From an uncultured Amphritea sp. (lineage in GTDB: Bacteria; Pseudomonadota; Gammaproteobacteria; Pseudomonadales; Balneatricaceae): a stretch of 64,000 nucleotides of DNA. Made by a program: the position numbers and the translations under genes. The stretch covers positions 1 to 64,000 of the forward strand of contig NZ_CAKZLP010000033.1 of NCBI RefSeq assembly GCF_937127095.1, in the 5' to 3' direction. Below, piece by piece: positions 8,961-18,185 of this stretch (the first letter of the stretch is position 1; the number at the start of each line of letters is the position of its first letter). Below the pieces are notes generated by a model, which did no database searches, had not been told where the DNA came from, and was given only the letters and a program-made list of their open reading frames with translations.

Positions 8961-10694
8961 TCATTGAATGTTGAGTTGCACCAGCAAAAACAACACCACC
9001 AGGGTTAGCAGAAAAGAGACCGATCTCCAGAACAGCAGAGGATTTCTCTCCATCAGTGGTGGCTGATTGCGGCGCAGATAGTTGTGGTTAGGTTTACGCA
9101 GGTCATACACAAATTCGGATATTTCTGCGGTGCGTTTATAGGGGTTTGGCTGCAGCGCTTTCTGCAACGTGGCGTCGATCCAGTTAGGAATCGCTTTTTC
9201 CTCATCAAGCACAGACTGATAAGAAAGTTTTCGTTGTGCTGCCGCGGTTGTGCATTTTGCTACCCGAGTACCATAGGGGAAACGCCCCGAGAGCATATGG
9301 TAAGCAATAACCGCCAGCGAAAAGAGATCAGATCGGGTAGAGATCACCTCCCCGACAAAATATTCCGGCGCCATATACAAAGCGGTACCGGGTAAACCGG
9401 TCTGTTCCAGTGTATTTTCAGCTTCAACAATACCGGCAACATGAACCGCACCAAAATCGATAATTTTTACGGTGCCATTATTATCAATCATCACATTTTC
9501 AGGACGCAGATCCTGGTGCAGAATCTCTTTACGGTGCATCGCCTGCAAACCCAGCGCTATCTGTTCGATCATAATACGGACCGTTTCAATATCAGGGCCG
9601 GGATTATCGATCAGCCACTGGGCCAGTGTCTGACCTTCAATATATTCAGTCACTGTGTAGAGATAATTTCGCTTTCGGCTTTGTAAGCCTGTCTTCATAA
9701 CGTGGGCACTATTGATACGTCGCGCAACCCACTCCTCCATCAGAAAACGTTCCAGATAGGCAGGGTCATCACTCTGAGACACCGAGGGGATTTTTATAAC
9801 AACCCGGGTATTACTGCCGGAATCTTCAGCAAGGTAAACATGACTTCGACTGTTCGCATGTAATTCTCGCAAAATCAGGTAACCATCAAACGTCTCGCGG
9901 GCATGTAGCAACGGCGGTAGCTCCAGTTCCTCTACCTGATGCTTTAACGTACTTTCCAGCTGTTGCGGTAGTTGGTCTACCCGGGCAATCTGCAGGGTGA
10001 GGTTATCATTGCTGCCATTTTCCATGGCCTGCTTAACAATGATCTCTGCGGCCTTATCGAGGTCATCAGCATAGTCCTGCAGAGCTTGAAAAATAAACGG
10101 GGTTTCGATGAACTCATACACACCATCGGTACATAACAGATAGATATCACCTTCATGCAGAGTAGAGGTCTGATAATCCAGCTCCATATCAATACTGATG
10201 CCTAATGCACGACTGAGATAACTCTTCTCTTTAGAAATCCAGGCGCGGTGATCCTTGGTCAGCGTTTCCATGCCCTCGCCACGCAAACGGTAGATCCGGC
10301 TGTCGCCAATATGGAAAATATGCAGGCTGGAAGCTTTGAACACGACTGCACTCAGGGTACAGACATAACCTTTATCTTTATTAAAACGGAACTCTGAACG
10401 CTGCGTCTGTGAGAATAACCAGCCATTGATAGAGCCCAGCACACGTTCACCGGAAGTCCGAACTGACCAGGCATCGGAAGTACAGTAGTAGTCGCTGAGA
10501 AAGCTCTTTACCGCCGTCTCACTGGCGATCTGGCTGACATCACTACTACTGATACCATCCGCAAGCGCCAGAGCAACACCTTTCAGGCTGAGCTGAGGTT
10601 CTTTAGGAATAACTGCGCCATGAAAGTCCTGGTTCAGCGCTTTTAAGCCTTTATCACTGAACTGGCCTGTGGTTATTTTCAGATGCGAATTCAT
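8961..10694 (-). CDS. PP2C phosphatase-Ser/Thr kinase fusion, C-terminally membrane anchored
   Basis: The product is a 577-residue bifunctional signalling protein. Residues about 1-235 form a PP2C-type phosphatase (metal-binding LADGISSSD with Asp46, HIGDSRIYR, LLCTDGVYEF, NDNLTL). Residues about 265-540 form a Hanks-type kinase (VVIKIPS lysine, catalytic loop HQDLRPEN with Asp395, DFG at 413-415). The catalytic loop has HQD instead of HRD and the glycine loop is weak, so activity may be modest. A single hydrophobic helix ends the protein. Comparable fusions sit in nitrate-assimilation clusters of Pseudomonas; here the neighbours are a nitrite-type channel and cyanase, which supports a nitrogen role by inference. 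Confidence 0.88.
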   Translation of the reverse strand: MNSHLKITTGQFSDKGLKALNQDFHGAVIPKEPQLSLKGVALALADGISSSDVSQIASETAVKSFLSDYYCTSDAWSVRTSGERVLGSINGWLFSQTQRSEFRFNKDKGYVCTLSAVVFKASSLHIFHIGDSRIYRLRGEGMETLTKDHRAWISKEKSYLSRALGISIDMELDYQTSTLHEGDIYLLCTDGVYEFIETPFIFQALQDYADDLDKAAEIIVKQAMENGSNDNLTLQIARVDQLPQQLESTLKHQVEELELPPLLHARETFDGYLILRELHANSRSHVYLAEDSGSNTRVVIKIPSVSQSDDPAYLERFLMEEWVARRINSAHVMKTGLQSRKRNYLYTVTEYIEGQTLAQWLIDNPGPDIETVRIMIEQIALGLQAMHRKEILHQDLRPENVMIDNNGTVKIIDFGAVHVAGIVEAENTLEQTGLPGTALYMAPEYFVGEVISTRSDLFSLAVIAYHMLSGRFPYGTRVAKCTTAAAQRKLSYQSVLDEEKAIPNWIDATLQKALQPNPYKRTAEISEFVYDLRKPNHNYLRRNQPPLMERNPLLFWRSVSFLLTLVVLFLLVQLNIQ

Positions 10695-10809
10695 GACCGA
10701 AGCACTCTGGTTGCTCGAGGGAAGATATTAACCCAATATCCAATCAGACAATCCCAGCGGTCAGACAGACCACCGGGATTCAGATAACTGCCGGGCAGTA
10801 ATACGAAGA

Positions 10810-11646
10810 TTAAAGAGCTGCTACCGTTTTAACGCCAGCGACTTTCCGCTCTTTACTGGTTTTCACGTGTGTCAGATAAAGCGGCAGCCCCACCAACAGG
10901 AAACCACCCGCCAGGTTACCCAGAGCCGTTGGTATCTCGTTCCAAATCAGGTATTCCATAACAGTGAAGTCACCACCCATGATCATAGAGAATGGAAACA
11001 GGAACATGTTAACAATGGAGTGCTCAAAGCCCATGAAGAAGAAGAGCATGATCGGCATCCACATCGCAGCCATTTTAGCGCCCGCAGAGGTTGAGATCAT
11101 CGCACCCACAACACCCATGGATACCATCCAGTTGCACAGCATGCCGCGAATGAAGATAGTAAACCATCCACCAACACCCTGAGCCTGATAGCCAAGTGTT
11201 CGGGATTCACCTATCTTGCTTACTTTTTCAGCAAGCACACCGCCATCTGTCTGGTAACCATAAGTCAGAATAAACGAGGCAAAGAACGCAACCATCAGCG
11301 CGCCGGATAGGTTACCGATGAATACCAGGCCCCAGTTACGCATCAGACCACTCATAGTGCAGCCAGGACGTTTATCAATCAGTGCCAGCGGAACCAGCGT
11401 AAATACACCGGTAAGAAGGTCGAACTTACACAGGTAAAGCATGATAAATCCAACGGGAAAAAGCAGCGCACCTATCAATGGAACACCCGTTTTAACGGCG
11501 ACAGTGATGGCAAAAAAGGCTGCCAACGCCAGAATCGCACCCGCCATAAAAGCCCGGATATAAGTGTCTTTGGTGGACATAAAGATTTTCTGTTCACCTG
11601 AGTCGACCATTTTGGTCGCAAACTCATTCGGTTCTAAGTAAGCCAT
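10810..11646 (-). CDS. Formate/nitrite transporter (FNT) family channel, probably nitrite
   Basis: The product is a 278-residue inner-membrane protein with six predicted spans. Family marks include the TM2-TM3 loop region (YLCKFDLLTGVF), the conserved histidine motif GFEHSIVNMFLFP, and NLAGGFLLVGLPLY near the end. FNT channels form pentamers that move formate, nitrite or hydrosulfide. Because it is followed by the kinase/phosphatase fusion and cynS, and preceded by a leader with a terminator-like hairpin, I favour nitrite; the sequence alone does not settle the substrate. Confidence 0.85.
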   Translation of the reverse strand: MAYLEPNEFATKMVDSGEQKIFMSTKDTYIRAFMAGAILALAAFFAITVAVKTGVPLIGALLFPVGFIMLYLCKFDLLTGVFTLVPLALIDKRPGCTMSGLMRNWGLVFIGNLSGALMVAFFASFILTYGYQTDGGVLAEKVSKIGESRTLGYQAQGVGGWFTIFIRGMLCNWMVSMGVVGAMISTSAGAKMAAMWMPIMLFFFMGFEHSIVNMFLFPFSMIMGGDFTVMEYLIWNEIPTALGNLAGGFLLVGLPLYLTHVKTSKERKVAGVKTVAAL

Positions 11647-11699
11647 AGTTTTGCCTCATTTAATTAAGTAAAGTTTTCTCATCTGTTTGCCGCGTCCTG

Positions 11700-11757
11700 C
11701 AGGGCAAAAAAAAAGCGCCCACCCCTCTATCACTACCAGTGATAAGGGATGGACGCC
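11700..11757 (-). promoter_or_regulatory. Terminator-like hairpin in the leader of the FNT gene (candidate attenuator)
   Basis: Read on the minus strand, GGCGTCCATCCC...TATCACTGGTAGTGATA...GGGGTGGGCGC forms a long stem (outer part with G-U pairs, inner ATCACT/AGTGAT perfect) followed by nine Ts. It lies about 55 bases before the FNT start, and about 190 bases after the stop of the upstream gene. It can be read as the terminator of the DCC gene or as a leader attenuator of the FNT-kinase-cynS unit. Nitrate-responsive ANTAR proteins (NasR/NasT) act on such leaders; I could not identify the paired-hairpin ANTAR target with certainty. Confidence 0.55.
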
Positions 11758-11944
11758 TTTGTCCGAATTTTTTACGTTGTATGGCCGAATGTTACGACGA
11801 CTGAATTAACTACTGCAGAATCAATACCACAAATAATAGAGTCAATTAAAAACAACAAGTTAAATTCTAACAACCAAACCAGTGAGATATTTTTTGCCAC
11901 AAAAAGGGGCGCCCGCACAAAAAATGCGCGTTACAAACAGTTCA

Positions 11945-12337
11945 TCAACTGATCCCACATCCTTGAGCACAACGCTTCTTATAGCGCCAGCGGGCAAAAA
12001 CGTTATAGATAAAATTTAACGGCTTTTTTAGCCTGAGCGTTTCAATCAAAGTAACAAGAAAACGGTAACGCTGCAGATGCGACCAGATCAGTAAAAAGCT
12101 ATCGACCCCCAGGACCACCTCTCCCGCCGGGTTAACCGCATGTAGTTGCTGCATAGCATTGCCGTAGGTGATGCCATACTCCAGCAGCGATTCAGGCGCA
12201 TGGGTGAAATCGACCCAGTGGATACACTGCTGTGTATCGATACGCTGATAGTGACTGATCTCCCGGTGGCACAACGAACACCCACCATCATAGAACACCG
12301 TGGGTTTGCCTGGTTTAATAATCCAATCTTGCTGCAT
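11945..12337 (-). CDS. DCC family thiol-disulfide protein (DUF393)
   Basis: The product is a 130-residue protein of the DUF393/DCC family. It has the hallmark PTVFYDGGCSLCHREI near the N terminus (DGxCxxC, the putative redox centre) and the conserved DSFLLIW and LNFIYNVFARWRY segments further on. The C-terminal RKKRCAQGC-like tail adds two cysteines. The true substrate is not known for the family. It is divergent from the SDR at 12419. Confidence 0.85.
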   Translation of the reverse strand: MQQDWIIKPGKPTVFYDGGCSLCHREISHYQRIDTQQCIHWVDFTHAPESLLEYGITYGNAMQQLHAVNPAGEVVLGVDSFLLIWSHLQRYRFLVTLIETLRLKKPLNFIYNVFARWRYKKRCAQGCGIS

Positions 12338-12418
12338 AGCCGTTAATCTCCGAGAAACATATGACTGATACGCACTTAAAACCTGATCGGTTCAGACCGT
12401 TTATGCGTACAACAGCAG

Positions 12419-13177
12419 ATGAATAAATTTTCCCACTTTAACCCTAAAATGAATGCGGTGATCATTGGCGCCAGCGGTGCCATTGGACAGGCGTTAGTGC
12501 GCCAGCTATCAGAAGATCCTCAAATTGATCAACTGTTCTGTTTTTCCCGACATCACGCTGATATCCCAGAAGCAGATAGACCCTCGCACGCCAAACTGAC
12601 GCAGACGTTTATCGACCTGAGCTCTGAATCAAGCATTGCGAAGATGGGCAAACAGCTGATCGGTCAGCCACTGGATCTGGTGATTATCGCCAGCGGATTG
12701 TTGCACGACGGTGATCTGCAGCCGGAAAAAAGCCTGCGGGAGCTAAACGCGGTTCAGATGCAGCGCCTGTTGCAGATAAATACCATTGCACCGGCGTTAA
12801 TCGCCCAGCAACTGCTACCTAAAATGCGCAGGGATTCCCCCTGTGTCTTCGCCGCGCTATCAGCCCGGGTCGGAAGCATCAGCGATAACCGGTTAGGTGG
12901 CTGGTATAGCTATCGTGCCAGTAAAGCAGCACTGAATATGTTACTGAAAACGCTTTCGATTGAGACCCATAGACGACTACCAAAGGCGATTATTGCAGGC
13001 TTGCACCCAGGAACGGTAGATTCTGCGCTGTCTATGCCTTTCCAGCGAAACGTCCCTGCAGGGAAGCTATTTACACCCGAGCAATCAGCCCATTGCCTGC
13101 TCGACGTTATTGCATCGTTAACCCCGCTGCAATCCGGCAAAGTCTTCGCCTGGGATGGAACAGAGGTGCCACCATGA
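12419..13177 (+). CDS. Short-chain dehydrogenase/reductase, C-factor-like
   Basis: The product is a 252-residue SDR oxidoreductase. It shows the nucleotide-binding motif IIGASGAIGQAL, ASGLLH at the NAG position, a catalytic serine region (ALSARVGS) and YSYRASKAAL with the Tyr-x3-Lys pair. The closest general type is the CsgA/C-factor SDR group; the substrate cannot be inferred. The start could also be the second ATG at 12449 (MNAVIIG); neither ATG has a strong ribosome site. It converges on folM with only 8 bp between stops. Confidence 0.8.
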   Translation: MNKFSHFNPKMNAVIIGASGAIGQALVRQLSEDPQIDQLFCFSRHHADIPEADRPSHAKLTQTFIDLSSESSIAKMGKQLIGQPLDLVIIASGLLHDGDLQPEKSLRELNAVQMQRLLQINTIAPALIAQQLLPKMRRDSPCVFAALSARVGSISDNRLGGWYSYRASKAALNMLLKTLSIETHRRLPKAIIAGLHPGTVDSALSMPFQRNVPAGKLFTPEQSAHCLLDVIASLTPLQSGKVFAWDGTEVPP

Positions 13178-13185
13178 GCCTGGGA

Positions 13186-13893
13186 TTAATTAAGATGCCG
13201 CCCACCATCAAGTGACAGTGTTCGACCGGTGATATAGTGGCTTTTTAGCAGATAAACAACCGCTTCAATCACTTCCTGCTCACCCGGTGCGACTTTCATC
13301 AATGACTTTTCCAGCGCTTTCTGGCGATACTCTGCAGAATCATCCTCATTAAACATAATCAAAGAGGGGGCGATGGCGTTTACTTTTACCCGTGGCGCCA
13401 GCAGCGCTGAGAACGAAAGGGTCATATTCGCCAGAGCCGCCTTACTGGCAGCATAAGCGATATGTTTGCGACTGCCCTTCTCCGCCACATAATCGGTCAG
13501 ATGAATAATATCGCCAGCGCGTCCATTCAACAGATCTTTCAATGCCAGATTGAGTTGATAGGGTACCGCGGCATGTATCTGCATCATCCGCTGAAAAGTC
13601 TCGGCAGCAGGTATTTCTTCCGATTCCGCCAGCCAGTCAGACGCATTATGAATAATGGCCCGAAGTTGCGGGTATTCTCTTTTTATGACCTCCACCAGAT
13701 GATCAATATCCGCCTGAATAGTAAAGTCGGCTCTGATCAGGCGAGCCCCTTCCAACTCATCAAGCGCATCATAATGGCTACGATAGGTGCCTATGACGTC
13801 ACGCCCCTGCTGCAAAAAATGTTTACACAAAGCAAAACCGATACGTTTACCCACGCCGGTAATCAGAATCGGAGCACTGCTGCGATTTACCAT
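13186..13893 (-). CDS. folM: Dihydromonapterin reductase FolM
   Basis: The product is a 235-residue SDR that reduces dihydromonapterin (and weakly dihydrofolate) in pterin metabolism. Features are PILITGVGKRIGFALCKHF, the HNASDW motif at the active-site edge, and YAASKAAL with Tyr-x3-Lys; the C-terminal GRTLSLDGGRHL is typical. It lies 60 bp downstream of folE on the same strand, and the pairing of a GTP cyclohydrolase with FolM supports a tetrahydromonapterin/folate role. Confidence 0.88.
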   Translation of the reverse strand: MVNRSSAPILITGVGKRIGFALCKHFLQQGRDVIGTYRSHYDALDELEGARLIRADFTIQADIDHLVEVIKREYPQLRAIIHNASDWLAESEEIPAAETFQRMMQIHAAVPYQLNLALKDLLNGRAGDIIHLTDYVAEKGSRKHIAYAASKAALANMTLSFSALLAPRVKVNAIAPSLIMFNEDDSAEYRQKALEKSLMKVAPGEQEVIEAVVYLLKSHYITGRTLSLDGGRHLN

Positions 13894-13953
13894 TGACTCG
13901 TCCTGTTTGTCGCTGTTGAAAAAGCTGTCAGTTAAGGAGCTTAGTTAAGAAAC

Positions 13954-14592
13954 TCAGTTAAGGAACTCTGCCCGGGTGCGTTCATTGGTTTTAAACACGC
14001 CACCTAACGCCGTTGTTTCTGTTTTCGAGTTCACATCCATCACACCTCTGGATTTAACACAGTAGTGTGTGGCGTTAATCGACACAGCCACATTATCGGT
14101 GTCTAACAGTGTTTGCAGCGCAATCAGAATCTGTTTAGTCAGCCGTTCCTGAACCTGAGGACGTTGACTGAAAAACCGCACCAATCGGTTGATCTTTGAT
14201 AAGCCAATAATTTTCTTATTAGGGATGTAAGCGACCTTAGCGGTGCCATCGATAGTCACAAAATGGTGCTCGCAAGAACTCACCAAGCTGATATCACGCA
14301 CCTTAACCATCTCATCCACATCCATTTTATTCTCGATCATGGCGATCTGGGGAAAGTTTTCATAATCGAGACCCGAAAAGAGTTCATAGACATACATTTT
14401 CGCGACGCGATGGGGCGTTTCTCGCAGACTGTCATCGTTAAGATCGAGACCGAGGGTACTGACCATCTCAGTCATCAGCCCTTTGATACGCTCATATCGC
14501 TGTTCATGTGACAACGGATTGTCGATGGTCGGTGTTTCTAAGCCTTTCTCGATCAATTGATCGCGCACCGCTGACGCTTCAGGAGAGATCAT
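13954..14592 (-). CDS. folE: GTP cyclohydrolase I
   Basis: The product is a 212-residue enzyme that converts GTP to dihydroneopterin triphosphate, the first step of folate and monapterin synthesis. It shows [23 protein letters not shown], the zinc site [12 protein letters not shown] and the second zinc cysteine in [11 protein letters not shown]. The reading frame stays open far upstream (to 14724), but that extension is unlike the family; the ATG at 14592 with AAGG about 9 bases upstream gives the usual length. It probably forms an operon with folM. Confidence 0.92.
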   Translation of the reverse strand: MISPEASAVRDQLIEKGLETPTIDNPLSHEQRYERIKGLMTEMVSTLGLDLNDDSLRETPHRVAKMYVYELFSGLDYENFPQIAMIENKMDVDEMVKVRDISLVSSCEHHFVTIDGTAKVAYIPNKKIIGLSKINRLVRFFSQRPQVQERLTKQILIALQTLLDTDNVAVSINATHYCVKSRGVMDVNSKTETTALGGVFKTNERTRAEFLN

Positions 14593-14710
14593 GGGGATAC
14601 CCTTACTTAGTATTAAAAGTGACTGAACTAATGATTTTCTAATATTACGTAAGGATGGCGGTTTTAGATTTAACAGTGGCAGTGTTATCCCTTGTGCCAA
14701 TCCACCAGAC

Positions 14711-14754
14711 AAAAAAAGCCCCACCAGCTTTTTGCAAAAAGAGACTGACAGGGC
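14711..14754 (-). terminator. Rho-independent terminator of the nucleobase permease gene
   Basis: On the minus strand GCCCTGTCAG pairs through its full length with CTGGTGGGGC, using G-U pairs, followed by seven Ts. It lies 34 bp after the permease stop and inside the long open upstream frame of folE, which supports the shorter folE start. Confidence 0.75.
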
Positions 14755-14787
14755 GATTGAAGGGACTGTTTATTGAAGAGACTGTTT

Positions 14788-16167
14788 CTAACCGGCTTTA
14801 ACGTCGCCAGTCACGAGCTGTTCGGCCTCCGGGGCTTTTTCCTCAGGCAAAACAAGGCTTAGAATAATAGCTGCCAGACCACCTGTGGTAATCGGGGAGC
14901 TAAAGACACTCTGAACCATCTTCGGCAGCTGATCGAGCAGTCCTGGCGTCATCGTTACACCCAGGCCCATACCAAAAGCCACGGCCATAATCAGCAGTTT
15001 ACGGCGATCAAGGTGTTCCGAGGCGATGATTTTAATCCCTGCGGCTGCCACAGTACCGAACATCACCAGGGTTGCGCCGCCTAAAACCGGCTTTGGAATC
15101 TGCTGTAAGATACCGCCCACAATAGGGAACAACCCCAGCAGAATCAGAATGCCACCGATATACAGCGCAATATGCTTACTAGCAACGCCGGTTAGCTGAA
15201 TCACACCATTGTTCTGGCTGAAAGTGGTGTTCGGAAAAGTATTAAATACGGCGGCCAGAAAGGAGTTAAAACCATCGGCAAGTACACCACCACGCACCCG
15301 TGAAATATACTCTTCGCCAGCGATAGGCTGTTTCGATACCATACAGTTAGCGGTGATATCACCGGTCGATTCAATCGCGGTGATCATATAGATCAAAGCG
15401 ATTGGCAGGAAAGCACTCCAGTCAAAGGAGAAGCCATATTTAAACGGAACCGGAATGCTGATCGCAGGCAAACTGGCCAGATTAATAAAGCTTATTTTCC
15501 CCATAAAACCGGCAATGATCATACCGATCACCAGACCGATCACGATGGAAGACAGACGTATCCAGCTATTGTTGGAACGGTTCAGTGCAATAATACTCAC
15601 CAGCACAATACCGCCAAGCATCAGATTAGACGGTGAACCGAAGTCTTTCGCTTTAAAGCCACCGGCGAGGTCAGTCATGCCCACTTTGATCAGGCTGGCG
15701 CCAATAATAGTAATGACAATACCGGTTACCAGCGGAGTGATCACTCGCTTCAGCTTATGAATAAACTGACTCAGGAAGATCTCAATAAAGGCCCCGAGCA
15801 TACACACACCGAAAATAAGGGAGAGGATCTCCTCCGGACCACCCCCCTGGCCTTTAGCAATAAAGCCAGCGGCCAGCACAGAGCTGAGAAAGGCAAAGCT
15901 GGTGCCCTGCACACAGATCATTCCGGCACCCAGTCCCAGCGGTCGCTTAGCCTGAATAATGGTTCCTACACCAGAGACCATCAACGCCATACTGATCAGA
16001 TAGGGAACATGCTCACCCAATCCCAGTACGCCACCAATAATCAGTGTCGGGGTAATAATACCGATGAAGCTTGCCAGCACATGCTGCAGTGCTGCGAATC
16101 CTGATTCTAGAACGCCGGGTTTTGAGTCCAGCGGATAGAGCAGATCATTAGAGTACTGTGTCGACAT
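14788..16167 (-). CDS. Nucleobase:cation symporter-2 family xanthine/uracil permease
   Basis: The product is a 459-residue inner-membrane permease with about 14 predicted spans. It has the family motif SQNNGVIQLTG in the middle, LQHVLASFIGIITPTLIIGG at TM1, and a short hydrophilic C terminus. The N terminus and motif fit the XanP/XanQ/UacT branch (xanthine, urate) better than uracil permease; the substrate is inferred. It lies 59 bp downstream of the OmpK-like channel on the same strand, so outer- and inner-membrane uptake of nucleosides or bases may be co-transcribed. Confidence 0.85.
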   Translation of the reverse strand: MSTQYSNDLLYPLDSKPGVLESGFAALQHVLASFIGIITPTLIIGGVLGLGEHVPYLISMALMVSGVGTIIQAKRPLGLGAGMICVQGTSFAFLSSVLAAGFIAKGQGGGPEEILSLIFGVCMLGAFIEIFLSQFIHKLKRVITPLVTGIVITIIGASLIKVGMTDLAGGFKAKDFGSPSNLMLGGIVLVSIIALNRSNNSWIRLSSIVIGLVIGMIIAGFMGKISFINLASLPAISIPVPFKYGFSFDWSAFLPIALIYMITAIESTGDITANCMVSKQPIAGEEYISRVRGGVLADGFNSFLAAVFNTFPNTTFSQNNGVIQLTGVASKHIALYIGGILILLGLFPIVGGILQQIPKPVLGGATLVMFGTVAAAGIKIIASEHLDRRKLLIMAVAFGMGLGVTMTPGLLDQLPKMVQSVFSSPITTGGLAAIILSLVLPEEKAPEAEQLVTGDVKAG

Positions 16168-16226
16168 AAGGTCTCCTTTGGAGCTGCGGAGCTATCAACT
16201 AGCCCCGCGTCCGTTCAGGTGATCAA

Positions 16227-16943
16227 TCAGAAGTGCCATTTCAGCAGAAGAGAAGCGCAACGCTCATCGGTAGTGGTACCGTATTTGTTGTTCCAGTAGG
16301 CGTACTCAACACCCACATACAGAGGCGATTTCAGCCCCATATTTTTACCCGCATTCCACTTAATCTGTGGCGTGAAGTTCATCTCAGACTCATTGGTATC
16401 GCTGCTGGTACTCCAGTCCAGGAAACCGTCGATCAGAAACTCCTGGCTACCCGCCTCAATAGGGTATGCCCAGGTCAGTGTCAACTGCTCATCGTTAGCA
16501 GACTTGTCGTTAAACGCTTGGTAAACACTGGCGGTAAAGTACCGGAAACCGGGCACATCCAGATTGACACTCACACCATACAGATAGTTATCAAAGCCAT
16601 TACCGGCTTCCCAGGTACCTGCCAGATAGACATCTTTAACCAGTCCGAAAGATAGATCACTATCGGTTGCATAGCTCAGGCTCAGACGTGGAGAGAACTC
16701 GCCATAGAAACTACTTGAACCATCCTCCGGCATAGAACGGTCGATAAACAGGAAGGTATCACCCCAGTTATGTCCGGTCGCATTTTCCAGGGTTACAACA
16801 TCCATATTGCCGGTCGGCGTGAATTTATAGTCATCCCCTTTCAGGTAGCTCAGGCTGGTATTGGTCCAGAGCATCTCTGCGGAAGCGGGAGCGGCGATAA
16901 AAGCGCTTGCGGTTAGAGCGGCCAGTGCGAGTTTACGTTTCAT
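16227..16943 (-). CDS. OmpK/Tsx-like nucleoside-type outer-membrane channel
   Basis: The product is a beta-barrel of about 238 residues with a signal peptide ending APASA. It has alternating hydrophobic/polar strands, GHNWGDTFLFIDRS, FYGEFSPRLSLSY, and a terminal aromatic KWHF typical of outer-membrane proteins. OmpK and Tsx form nucleoside-permeable channels. I chose the third ATG (16943) because the AGGA site abuts the first two. It is followed by the nucleobase permease. The 0.5 kb upstream (16956-17466) contains no gene that I can support; it is AT-rich and must hold promoters for this gene. Confidence 0.82.
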   Translation of the reverse strand: MKRKLALAALTASAFIAAPASAEMLWTNTSLSYLKGDDYKFTPTGNMDVVTLENATGHNWGDTFLFIDRSMPEDGSSSFYGEFSPRLSLSYATDSDLSFGLVKDVYLAGTWEAGNGFDNYLYGVSVNLDVPGFRYFTASVYQAFNDKSANDEQLTLTWAYPIEAGSQEFLIDGFLDWSTSSDTNESEMNFTPQIKWNAGKNMGLKSPLYVGVEYAYWNNKYGTTTDERCASLLLKWHF

Positions 16944-17418
16944 AGTGATCATCATCCTATTACTTCTATTATTTAATATTAAAGCTGTCCGACAGGACGG
17001 TTTATCTCTATCAAAAGCAAAAAGCTGGCCAATCGGTCAGAAAAATAGAGTGCAATACCAAATACCCTTTATAAACAGATAGTTAAAAAATAAGATTACG
17101 CCTGTCTCAGCGTCTCAGCGTTTTTCCGCAGCGCACAATAATAAAGCGTCGCTTTAAACCTGATCACATAAATGTTTATTTTTGGTGCGTATAAAAAATA
17201 CAATATATAAAAAAATTGTATACGATTATGGATTTTTTTATAGATTAAAAAACTTCGAAAGCCCATACCTGTCAGACAAAACCAGACCAATAAGCCACTT
17301 ATTCAGGCCCGGGTAAATCGATCAACAAACTAGCCTGAAGGGCCTAAATGGGGCGTTTTCTCATTTCAAGCAATCTCGCGTTGTCATCAGAGCAACGGCC
17401 TTTATTGAGTACATTCTT

Positions 17419-17433
17419 ATCGTTGAAAACGAT
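17419..17433. promoter_or_regulatory. Palindrome upstream of the TetR-efflux operon
   Basis: ATCGTT-GAA-AACGAT is a perfect 6-bp inverted repeat about 85 bp before the TetR start. It resembles a LacI- or TetR-type operator in form; no regulator can be assigned. Confidence 0.35.
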
Positions 17434-17466
17434 CACAAAAATAATCGGCTCAGCCTCTTTTATTCC

Positions 17467-17485
17467 TTGTGACTGATGGTCACAA
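17467..17485. promoter_or_regulatory. Perfect palindrome, candidate TetR autoregulatory operator
   Basis: TTGTGAC-N5-GTCACAA is a perfect 7-bp inverted repeat directly in front of the TetR gene. TetR repressors commonly bind a single palindrome of this size next to their own promoter. It looks like a CRP site but the TGTGA/TCACA spacing is 7, not 6. Confidence 0.5.
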
Positions 17486-17519
17486 TATGACTATAAGTTC
17501 CACAAGGTTAATTAATGTG

Positions 17520-18185
17520 ATGAATGATCGTAAATCGAGAGAGTTTAAGCGCCGTGAACGGGAGATTCTCGACTGTACTCTGGCGTTACTTTCAGGCGAA
17601 CAGTGGGAAGCGCTCAGCGTAGATAAAATTGCCCAGCATACCGGCATTGGTAAAGGCACGGTTTACAAACATTTTGCATGTAAAGATGACATCTATGCGC
17701 ATTTGCTGCTGGATAATTATCAGCAGATCCTCGCTGAGTTTAAACGCATTGCGGCAGACGACCATTTAACCGGGGTGCAACAGATGCGTGGCATGCTGAT
17801 ATATGCTTTTGAATATCACCGGGACAACCTCGCCCATCAGCATATGCATGTTCATTTTATTCAGAGCGCTTCCCGTAAGCGAATAAGTAGCGACTACCTG
17901 CAGCAACTGAATAACGCGGAAGAACAGTTCGCCGGGGCGTTTGGCAAAGCGGTCTACAAGGGAATCACCGAAGGTGATATCAATCCTGAGATGCCCAGAG
18001 AAGCGATGATGGCAGGCATGAGCGCCACCTTCGAAGGAGCCATCGTAACATTGCAGGAAGGTGGCAGCTGTAAGCAACAAATGCTGGAAACGGCAGAACA
18101 AAAAAGCAGATACATTAATCTCGTGGTTGATTACATGATCGCAGCGCTTATACGTCAGCCCGCAGACAGACAGGAAAAAAGATGA
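17520..18185 (+). CDS. TetR family transcriptional regulator
   Basis: The product is a regulator of about 221 residues. The N-terminal helix-turn-helix is clear (REILDCTLALLSGEQWEALSVDKIAQHTGIGKGTVYKHFACKDDIYAHLL); the C-terminal ligand domain is not assignable. The frame is open from a GTG at 17469 with an ATG at 17487, but those would overlap or abut the palindrome; AAGG lies about 11-14 bases before 17517-17520. The stop overlaps the next gene (ATGA), so it is translationally coupled to the efflux pump it presumably represses. Confidence 0.82.
   Translation: MNDRKSREFKRREREILDCTLALLSGEQWEALSVDKIAQHTGIGKGTVYKHFACKDDIYAHLLLDNYQQILAEFKRIAADDHLTGVQQMRGMLIYAFEYHRDNLAHQHMHVHFIQSASRKRISSDYLQQLNNAEEQFAGAFGKAVYKGITEGDINPEMPREAMMAGMSATFEGAIVTLQEGGSCKQQMLETAEQKSRYINLVVDYMIAALIRQPADRQEKR

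Noticed and set aside
11749..11952. 67-codon plus-strand open frame in the FNT leader
   Set aside because: Starts inside the hairpin, low-complexity AT-rich sequence, no ribosome site; the region is better explained as a leader.
13462..13896. 144-codon plus-strand open frame
   Set aside because: Antisense to folM; no domain or codon pattern of a real protein.
16956..17466. Possible small gene in the 0.5 kb gap upstream of the OmpK-like gene (64-codon frame at 17096-17290)
   Set aside because: The frame is AT-rich with no family resemblance or ribosome site; I see only non-coding DNA and promoters.
17468..17484. CRP binding site TGTGA...TCACA before tetR
   Set aside because: The half-sites are 7 bp apart instead of 6, and the palindrome is symmetric beyond them; a TetR operator is more likely.
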